Shown piece after piece: positions 14,944 through 20,024 of a stretch of 20,024 bases of DNA. Position numbers and translations under genes: made by a program. The DNA is from Methanolinea sp. UBA277 (GTDB taxonomy: Archaea > Halobacteriota > Methanomicrobia > Methanomicrobiales > Methanospirillaceae), in assembly GCA_002499905.1 (NCBI GenBank), contig DANP01000023.1, positions 1 through 20,024 of the forward strand, read 5' to 3'. The first letter of the stretch is position 1. Each line of letters starts with the position of its first letter. A model generated the notes under the pieces. The model did not search any database. It saw only the letters and a list, made by a program, of their open reading frames with translations, and was not told where the DNA came from.

Positions 14944-15268
14944 AGCAGCGGATGATTTCCATCATGGGGTAGTCTCCTCTCCTCTCGAGCCGGGCATGAC
15001 AGCAGGATGTTCCGACCTGCGTTACCACGTCCGCGGTGAGCATGGTCCCCTCCAGCTCGGAGTAGCCGAAAACGTTCTTCTCCATCTGCGACCGGTCGAT
15101 GGTGATACGCACCTCGCGGACGTACGGCTGGAGGCTGATGCTCTCCCGGATCGCCGTCTCGAGTGACGACGCGGTTTCCGGAGAGACCGGGGTTCCCACG
15201 AACTGGTGGTAGAGCGCCCCGAGCTTGATGGCTGCCTCAAAGATCGCCTGTTCACGCGTTCCTGCCAT
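14915..15268 (-). CDS. mptD: Dihydroneopterin aldolase MptD (methanopterin biosynthesis)
   Basis: A 117-residue protein of the archaeal MptD family (formerly DUF372). It splits 7,8-dihydroneopterin into 6-hydroxymethyl-7,8-dihydropterin and glycolaldehyde, an early step to tetrahydromethanopterin, the C1 carrier of methanogenesis. The family signature is AAIKLGALYHQFVGTPVS near residues 12-30; MEKNVFGYSELEG follows in the middle. Length is normal. The ATG at 15266-15268 (MAGTREQ) is preferred over a start six codons upstream, which would add only RPVYS-type residues from the promoter region. No SD is visible. It overlaps the hydrolase gene downstream, and 36 nt separate it from the mcm stop. 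Confidence 0.88.
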   Translation of the reverse strand: MAGTREQAIFEAAIKLGALYHQFVGTPVSPETASSLETAIRESISLQPYVREVRITIDRSQMEKNVFGYSELEGTMLTADVVTQVGTSCCHARLERRGDYPMMEIIRCYEEPGHPDH

Positions 15269-15290
15269 GCTATATACTGGACGCACCGGT

Positions 15291-15298
15291 AAAAAAAA
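15291..15298 (-). terminator. T8 tract after mcm, possibly also a TATA-like element for mptD
   Basis: Seven bases after the mcm stop the minus strand reads GGCTTTTTTTTACC. An eight-T run is a typical archaeal intrinsic terminator and would close the rfcS-mcm transcript. The same A/T-only run is about 26 nt before the mptD ATG, the distance expected for a TATA box of a leaderless message. Confidence 0.55.
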
Positions 15299-15304
15299 GC
15301 CTGT

Positions 15305-17419
15305 TCAGATGAGCTTGATGATGCCCGGTTTCGGCTCCATGGCTTCGCCCTGGCGGAGGAACATGTCGATCTGTTTCCGGATCTCGTCCCTCTGGTATCC
15401 TTCGCTCGCAATCTGGTCGATCACGTCGTCAATCCGGGCTCGTCCGCTCTCATCTGCCATCCTCCGGATGACCTCCTTGATGGTGCGGATGAGATCCCGC
15501 TTCCCTTTCGAGAAGCCGGTCACCACCTTATCAATATCAAACGTCCCGGTCTTGGCGTCATAGGCCACCTGCCGCAGGCAGGTGTCGACAATATTGATCA
15601 CCCGCTTGGCATCGGCCAGCTCGATATCGGATGAGAGACGGATCCGGGCGCTGGCCTCCGCGAGCCGGACAAGGGCCTCCAGCTGGCGGGCGGTGACCGG
15701 AACCGGCTTGGTGGACTCCGACGCGAGGCCCCTGAGGCGCAGGTAGTAATCGACCAGCGATTGCCGGGCGGCATCGGAGAGCCGGGGGAAGCAGGTTCGC
15801 TTGGCATAGGCGACGTACTTGCGGAAGATGACCGGCTCGATATCGGGGGTGACCGGTTTGAGCTGCTCCCGGATATACTCATCATTGACCCCCGGGATGG
15901 GATTCTTTGCATGTTGGGCGATGGTCTCCCCGATGCTGTGGGCCTTGAGGATGTGCTCGGCGATGGCGCCGTCCAGCGGGGGATTGGGTTTGTCGCCCAT
16001 GACAAAGATGAGATCGAACCGGGAGAGCAGGGATGCCGGCATGTTGATCTGCTCGCCGATGGGGGTGTAGTCATCGAACCGGCCGTACTTCGGGTTGGCG
16101 GCACCGAGCAGGGCGCATCGGGATTTCAGGGTGGCGGTGATGCCCGCCTTGGCCACGCTGATCGACTGCTGCTCCATTGCTTCGTGCAGTGCGCTCCGGT
16201 CCTCTTTCTGCATCTTGTCCATCTCGTCGACGGCGGCAATCCCCATGTCGGCGAGGACCAGGGCACCGGCCTCAAGCGTCCACCGCCCGTCGCCGAATTC
16301 ATCCTTCACAGCGGTCGCGGTCAGGCCGGCAGAGGTAGACGACTGGCCGCTGGTGTAAATCGCCCGGGGTGAGAGCTTGACCACGTAGCGGAGCAGCTGG
16401 CTCTTGGCAATGCCCGGGTCTCCGATCAGGAGGACGTGGATGTCGCCCCGGAGGTGGCTCCCGTCGGGCATCTCCTTGGTTATGCCGCCGAAGAGCTGGA
16501 GTGCGATCGCCTCTTTGACGTCCTCGTTCCCGTAGATGGTCGGCGCGATGGAGTGGATGATTTTCCCGTAGATGTTCGGGTGGCGGGAGAGGGTAAGGAT
16601 TTCATCCTCGTCCTTCTCCTCGATCTGCACCTCTTCAAACTCCTTCTCGGCGATCTCGATCGAGTTGCACTCCAGGTAGATGTCAAAGATGGTGCTCTTC
16701 TCCCCGTGGCTGACCCGCTGCATGGATCGGAGGATGCCGTTCATGATCACCCGGTCGCCGGGGGCCACCTTCCCCGTCAGGTCATCGGTGGCATCAACAT
16801 CGAGGGTCTGCGGCTGCTCTCCGCCCCTGAGTCCCTCGGGGGACTCCTGGATTCGGAGTTTCTGGGAATCGACGAACCGGGAACGTTTCGGGATGAGCTC
16901 CAGTTTCTTGAAGGTGCACCCGTCCGTGGCACAGCCATCCGGTTCCCTGAACTTCCCGTAGCCCTGCTCGCGGATGGTGATGTGCCCGCCCGGGCACCGG
17001 AAGTGGGCCTCCACGACCCGGGGCCGGACTTCCGTGGTCTTCCTGAGGATCCCCTCAACGCTGATGAAGGTGTTGATATGGTCCGACCGGATCCCCCTGA
17101 TGGCGATCTTCCGCGGGAGGTTGATGAACCGGATGTTGACCTCTTTTGCTGCCTTCCCGTCCTTGGTCTTGATCAGCTGGTGGGCCCCGATGGCCGACCT
17201 GACGTCACCGATGACTTTGCCGGGGTTCCCGAGCAGTTCGTCGGCCATCCGGATACCGGTCTTCCCGAAACTCTCGAGTTCCCGGTAATCGATGAAGAGC
17301 GACCTGCGGTACGGGAACTCGCGCGAAAGTTCGGAGAGTTGCTTCTTGTACCGGCCCCTCAGGAATTTGCTCCAGTCTGCATCCCGGTCGATGATCTCGG
17401 TCTGGGGCTCGTTCTCCAT
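15305..17419 (-). CDS. mcm: Replicative MCM helicase
   Basis: A 704-residue archaeal minichromosome-maintenance helicase that unwinds DNA as a hexamer at replication forks. The N-terminal region has the zinc-binding CPGGH (from Cys142) and CATDGC (163-168). The AAA+ core has the MCM-type Walker A GDPGIAKS (333-340), Walker B AAVDEMD (395-401), sensor 1 GAANP (439-443) and the arginine finger in SRFD (466-468). The last ~80 residues form a winged-helix domain (DVIDQIASEGYQRDEIRKQI). There is no intein. The ATG at 17417-17419 (MENEPQ) is chosen because GAGGGAG lies a few bases upstream and it follows the rfcS stop by ten bases. An ATG at 17449 inside rfcS is less likely. The gene is cotranscribed with rfcS. 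Confidence 0.96.
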   Translation of the reverse strand: MENEPQTEIIDRDADWSKFLRGRYKKQLSELSREFPYRRSLFIDYRELESFGKTGIRMADELLGNPGKVIGDVRSAIGAHQLIKTKDGKAAKEVNIRFINLPRKIAIRGIRSDHINTFISVEGILRKTTEVRPRVVEAHFRCPGGHITIREQGYGKFREPDGCATDGCTFKKLELIPKRSRFVDSQKLRIQESPEGLRGGEQPQTLDVDATDDLTGKVAPGDRVIMNGILRSMQRVSHGEKSTIFDIYLECNSIEIAEKEFEEVQIEEKDEDEILTLSRHPNIYGKIIHSIAPTIYGNEDVKEAIALQLFGGITKEMPDGSHLRGDIHVLLIGDPGIAKSQLLRYVVKLSPRAIYTSGQSSTSAGLTATAVKDEFGDGRWTLEAGALVLADMGIAAVDEMDKMQKEDRSALHEAMEQQSISVAKAGITATLKSRCALLGAANPKYGRFDDYTPIGEQINMPASLLSRFDLIFVMGDKPNPPLDGAIAEHILKAHSIGETIAQHAKNPIPGVNDEYIREQLKPVTPDIEPVIFRKYVAYAKRTCFPRLSDAARQSLVDYYLRLRGLASESTKPVPVTARQLEALVRLAEASARIRLSSDIELADAKRVINIVDTCLRQVAYDAKTGTFDIDKVVTGFSKGKRDLIRTIKEVIRRMADESGRARIDDVIDQIASEGYQRDEIRKQIDMFLRQGEAMEPKPGIIKLI

Positions 17420-17429
17420 CCCGTCTCCC

Positions 17430-18398
17430 TCAGCTGAACCGTTTGGCATGGATCACGAACTGGGCGATGAGCGCATCCATCTGGAGGTCGCTGCTCGCCC
17501 CTTCGGAGAGCCGGAAGTCGGTTGTCCCGAGCTGGTCGATGAGGGCCACACGCAGCCGCTCGTCCATGGGCCTTCTCACGATGGCCCGGTAGCACTGGTT
17601 GATCAACTCATTCGGGGCGATCCCCCGCTCGCGGAGGAGCCTGGAAAGAACCCGCTCCGCGCCGTCAAAATCCCCGGACAGGGCGAGGTCCAGGAGTTCG
17701 CTGATCTCCTCGGGTTTCGCCGTCGCGGTGATGGCGTAGACCCCTGACTTGGTGATCTCGGGAGAGAGGATGGCGGCACCCTGGAGGGCATTGATGGCCT
17801 TCCTCATATCGCCCTGGGCGATGTAGGTGATGGCCTCGATGGCATCATCGGTGACGGTCAGGTTCTCGCTCCGGGCAATGCGATGGATCTCCTCTGCAAT
17901 CGCGGGGCTGTCGAGCGGCCTGAACCGGTAGATGGCGCACCTGCTCTGGATGGGGTCGATGATCTTTGACGAGTAGTTGCAGGAGAGGATGAACCGGCAG
18001 GTCTGTGCATAGCTCTCCATCGTCCTCCGCAGGGCTGCCTGGGCATCCGGGGTGAGGGCATCGGCTTCATCGAGGAAGAGTATTTTGAAGGATGCCTCAC
18101 CGAGGGGAGAGGTCCGGGCGAACTGCTTGATCTGGTTTCTCACCACATCGATGCCACGCTCATCAGACGCATTCAGCTCCCGGAAGTTCATGTGCCACGC
18201 TTCGCCGAAGAATTCCCGGGCGAGGGCGACTGCCGCCGTGGTCTTTCCCACCCCCGCTGTGCCGGTGAAGAGCAGGTGCGGGAGGCTCCCGGCTTTCACG
18301 TAGGACTGGAGGCGTTCCACAATCTCGTCCTGGCCGACGATATCGGCAAGTTTTGCCGGCCTGTATTTCTCTATCCAGATAGTGTGGCTCTCGTCCAT
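17430..18398 (-). CDS. rfcS: Replication factor C small subunit
   Basis: A 322-residue AAA+ clamp-loader subunit that, with RfcL, loads PCNA onto primed DNA. It begins with the RFC box IWIEKYRPAKL, followed by Walker A GTAGVGKT (46-53), the NASDERGIDVVR box, Walker B DEAD (110-113), sensor 1 in SCNYSS and the SRC arginine-finger motif (152-154), all intact. No intein interrupts it. The ATG at 18396-18398 is preceded by AGAGGATAAGG as SD. It is the first gene of a pair with mcm. A divergent paralogue lies 9 kb away in the CoA operon; this copy, with its complete ATPase motifs, is the main catalytic small subunit. Confidence 0.96.
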   Translation of the reverse strand: MDESHTIWIEKYRPAKLADIVGQDEIVERLQSYVKAGSLPHLLFTGTAGVGKTTAAVALAREFFGEAWHMNFRELNASDERGIDVVRNQIKQFARTSPLGEASFKILFLDEADALTPDAQAALRRTMESYAQTCRFILSCNYSSKIIDPIQSRCAIYRFRPLDSPAIAEEIHRIARSENLTVTDDAIEAITYIAQGDMRKAINALQGAAILSPEITKSGVYAITATAKPEEISELLDLALSGDFDGAERVLSRLLRERGIAPNELINQCYRAIVRRPMDERLRVALIDQLGTTDFRLSEGASSDLQMDALIAQFVIHAKRFS

Positions 18399-18455
18399 TC
18401 CTTATCCTCTTTCATCGTACGAGGTAATGGTATTATCCGTATCGGGATTCCTGCT

Positions 18456-18461
18456 GATAAA
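18456..18461 (-). promoter_or_regulatory. Weak TATA-like box upstream of rfcS
   Basis: GGTTTATCAG on the minus strand is the best TATA-like element in the 117-nt gap between the right-edge surface protein and rfcS. It would start transcription near 18432 and leave a leader of about 35 nt with the AGAGGATAAGG SD. The match to the archaeal consensus is only partial. Confidence 0.35.
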
Positions 18462-18506
18462 CCCGGGGTATGCACCCTGAATGTGCCGTGAGGAACGCGT
18501 CAGTGG

Positions 18507-18513
18507 AAAAAAA
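18507..18513 (-). terminator. T7 terminator after the right-edge surface protein gene
   Basis: The minus strand reads TAACCTTTTTTTCC directly after the stop codon at 18516-18518. A T7 run so close to the stop is a good archaeal intrinsic terminator and separates this gene from rfcS. Confidence 0.6.
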
Positions 18514-18515
18514 GG

Positions 18516-20024
18516 TTATTCTTCTTCAAAGAGCTCTTCGCCCTTCTCTTTCTGGTAGTAGTAGTAAGCCAGGCCCGCAAGGATGATGATCACCAGGATG
18601 ATGGGGATCAGCCAGGCCAGCGGGAACCGGGCCCAGAACGGCTGGGCTGGTGGAACGGTAGTGGTGGGGACGGGGGTGGTCACCGCTGTCTCGACAGGCG
18701 TCTCACCGGGCGCTCCGGTGGTCGGGATGGTGACAACGCCGCCTGTATCCCCGCTGTCAGAGACTCCGCCGGTCAGGTCGACTGGCGTGGTCGGCACAGT
18801 GGTGGGCGTTGTGGTGGGAATATAGGGGCCTCCGCCGCCTCCACCGCCGCCTCCACCGCCCGTCTGCCTGAACGTGGCGGTGATAGTATGGTTCTCATAG
18901 ACGTTTTCAAAGGTGTACGTATAGAGTATACCCCTGGCCACCCCGTCCACGGTAACGGTCTGGATGGCGTAGTATGAATGCGGAGTGATGTTGAAAATCG
19001 CATTGCTACCCGGCGTGACCCCAACGAGCCCGCTCGGGTTGATCACACCACCGCCGCCCGCAGTGGCGGTGATGTAGTACATTTCCGCCGGTGATGTGAC
19101 GCTGATGTATCCCGGCTTTGAGATCGAGCTGTCACCGTAATCGTTTGTTGCGGTGAGGTTCACGGTGTAGTTGCCGACCGTCGTGTAGATATGGACCGGG
19201 TCCTGTTCCACGGAGGTCTCATTGTCCCCGAATTCCCAGAACCAGGAGGTGGGGTTATTGAGGGAATCGTCGGTGAATCCGACGGTGAGCGGAACCGGTC
19301 CGGATGTCCGGTTGGCGGTGAATTCAGCGACCGGCGGCTGGGGCTCGGGTGTGGTCACCGTAATGTATCCCGGCCGGGAGAGGGTGTCGTTCCCGGCATC
19401 GTTGCTTACGGTAAGGTTCACGGTGTAGTTGCCGACCATCGTGTAGATATGGACCGGGTCCTGTTCCACGGAGGTCTCATTGTCCCCGAACTCCCAGAAC
19501 CAGGAGGTGGGGTTGTTGAGGGAGTCGTCGGTGAATCCGACGGTGAGTGGAACGTTGCCGGATGTCTGGTTGGCGGAAAAGACGGCAATGGGGGGCTCCG
19601 GCGGGATTTCAGCGACCCTGAGGTCAAGCTCTGTCACCTCACCAGAGGTGAAGGGATAGGTCCACTGCCAGGCCCCTTCTTCCTGCACATCGTAACACTC
19701 TGCCCGGTACCCATTTGCGTAGAATGAGATCGGAGCCCCGTTGTCGATGGAACCCTGCACCAGCAGTTTGTCTTCGCTTGACCCTCCACCGCCATAGTAT
19801 CCTTCCGTGGTAGTGATGAGGGAACCGCCGCCACCTTCGACTACCGCCGTGATCGTGGTCTCCGGGGGTGCCGGTTCACCCATGAGGTTGATCGCACCAT
19901 AGAAGATGTGCGGGAGCTGAGGTTCACCTGTCGTCGGCACTGTCGTCGGACAGGTTGTCGGGGGGACCGTTGTCGGCACCGTTGTCGGGCAGGTTGGTAT
20001 TGTAGTCGGCACCGTGGTTGGCAC
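18516..20024 (-). CDS. Membrane-anchored PKD surface protein (N terminus outside window)
   Basis: The C-terminal 502 residues of a surface protein; the frame is open at the right edge, so the true start and signal peptide are not visible. Visible parts in order: a Thr/Pro/Val-rich linker (1-33) with two Cys; a PHIFYG module (about 38-138) homologous to that of the protein at 3437-5590; two PKD domains (about 146-224 and 232-310, with WFWEFGDNETS cores); an InlB-B-repeat-like module (about 315-386, YYITATAGGGG to NHTITATF); 11 glycines (389-399); a second Thr/Pro linker; a membrane helix (about 469-490) and an acidic, Lys-containing cytoplasmic tail ending in Glu residues. The Thr-rich linkers are likely glycosylation or wall-spanning spacers. 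An adhesive or structural envelope role is inferred from domain content. Confidence 0.85.
   Translation of the reverse strand: MPTTVPTTIPTCPTTVPTTVPPTTCPTTVPTTGEPQLPHIFYGAINLMGEPAPPETTITAVVEGGGGSLITTTEGYYGGGGSSEDKLLVQGSIDNGAPISFYANGYRAECYDVQEEGAWQWTYPFTSGEVTELDLRVAEIPPEPPIAVFSANQTSGNVPLTVGFTDDSLNNPTSWFWEFGDNETSVEQDPVHIYTMVGNYTVNLTVSNDAGNDTLSRPGYITVTTPEPQPPVAEFTANRTSGPVPLTVGFTDDSLNNPTSWFWEFGDNETSVEQDPVHIYTTVGNYTVNLTATNDYGDSSISKPGYISVTSPAEMYYITATAGGGGVINPSGLVGVTPGSNAIFNITPHSYYAIQTVTVDGVARGILYTYTFENVYENHTITATFRQTGGGGGGGGGGGPYIPTTTPTTVPTTPVDLTGGVSDSGDTGGVVTIPTTGAPGETPVETAVTTPVPTTTVPPAQPFWARFPLAWLIPIILVIIILAGLAYYYYQKEKGEELFEEE
18828..18860 (-). repeat. Polyglycine-encoding triplet repeat
   Basis: Eleven glycine codons between the InlB-like module and the Thr/Pro linker of the right-edge surface protein. 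It sits at the same architectural position as the 12-glycine run of the protein at 3437-5590. Confidence 0.8.
19156..19553 (-). repeat. Near-identical tandem PKD-coding repeats
   Basis: A 140-bp block at 19156-19295 recurs at 19414-19553, offset by 258 bp, which is 86 codons or one PKD unit. I count five mismatches, of which four are synonymous and one changes Thr to Met (TTVGNY and TMVGNY). The remaining parts of the two PKD units differ much more. This pattern points to recent duplication or gene conversion within the gene. Confidence 0.8.
19918..20024 (-). repeat. Low-complexity Thr/Pro/Val linker-coding repeat
   Basis: Imperfect tandem repeats of a GTTGTCGGCACC-like unit (plus-strand reading) encode PTTVPTT runs and continue off the right edge. 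Such linkers vary in length between strains and can be hard to assemble. Confidence 0.65.

Noticed and set aside
15272..15278. TATATA just upstream of the mptD start as its promoter
   Set aside because: It is only about nine bases before the ATG, so a start 25 nt downstream would fall inside the coding region with no alternative start codon in frame.
16436..17437. 333-codon plus-strand open frame opposite mcm
   Set aside because: It lies wholly antisense to the clear MCM coding region, and its Asp/Gly/Leu-rich, repetitive composition is typical of GC-rich shadow frames.
15305..18398. Inteins in mcm or rfcS
   Set aside because: Archaeal MCM and RFC genes often carry inteins near the P-loop or sensor motifs, but all these motifs are contiguous here and the proteins have normal lengths.
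1..20024. CRISPR arrays, tRNA/rRNA genes, insertion sequences or toxin-antitoxin pairs
   Set aside because: No regularly spaced direct repeats, tRNA-like cloverleaf sequences, transposase motifs or small paired genes were seen; the repeats present are inside surface-protein genes.

Overview
The window comes from a methanogenic archaeon, most likely of the order Methanomicrobiales. It carries archaeal MCM and RFC small-subunit genes, a methanopterin-pathway aldolase (MptD), the archaeal pantoate kinase/phosphopantothenate synthetase route to CoA, a Taw2 wyosine enzyme and an NMD3 homologue. It also carries PKD-repeat and DUF3821 surface proteins typical of this order. Coding DNA is GC-rich, intergenic DNA is AT-rich with TATA boxes and oligo-T terminators, and many starts have purine-rich Shine-Dalgarno (SD) sites. 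Genus-level placement was not attempted.

Left region (1-5.6 kb, minus strand): cell-surface genes. In transcription order these are a four-PKD-repeat membrane-anchored protein (3437-5590), a cysteine-rich DUF3821/PKD protein (107-3178), and the first 27 codons of another exported protein that runs off the left edge (1-81).

The stretch 5.6-6.0 kb is a divergent promoter region with a perfect 7-bp inverted repeat and a possible 35-codon small ORF. From it one plus-strand gene is read, an AIR-synthase/HypE-like protein (6010-7353). It meets the leftward operon tail-to-tail with one base between the stop codons.

Central region (7.35-14.06 kb, minus strand): a tightly packed, probably single operon. 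Its order is DUF424, NMD3, Taw2, CoaBC, pantoate kinase, phosphopantothenate synthetase, a divergent clamp-loader small subunit with a ruined Walker B, and a SAM methyltransferase. Most junctions overlap by 1-23 nt. It links ribosome/tRNA maturation with the pantoate-to-phosphopantetheine part of CoA synthesis and a DNA-replication subunit.

Right region (14.1-18.4 kb, minus strand): RfcS and MCM form a replication pair closed by a T8 tract. MptD and a TatD-like hydrolase follow as an overlapping pair.

The far right (18.5-20.02 kb) holds the C-terminal part of a second PKD surface protein. It shares its N-terminal PHxFYG module and overall architecture with the protein at 3437-5590, so related surface proteins flank the housekeeping block. 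No tRNA, rRNA, CRISPR array, insertion sequence or intein was seen.
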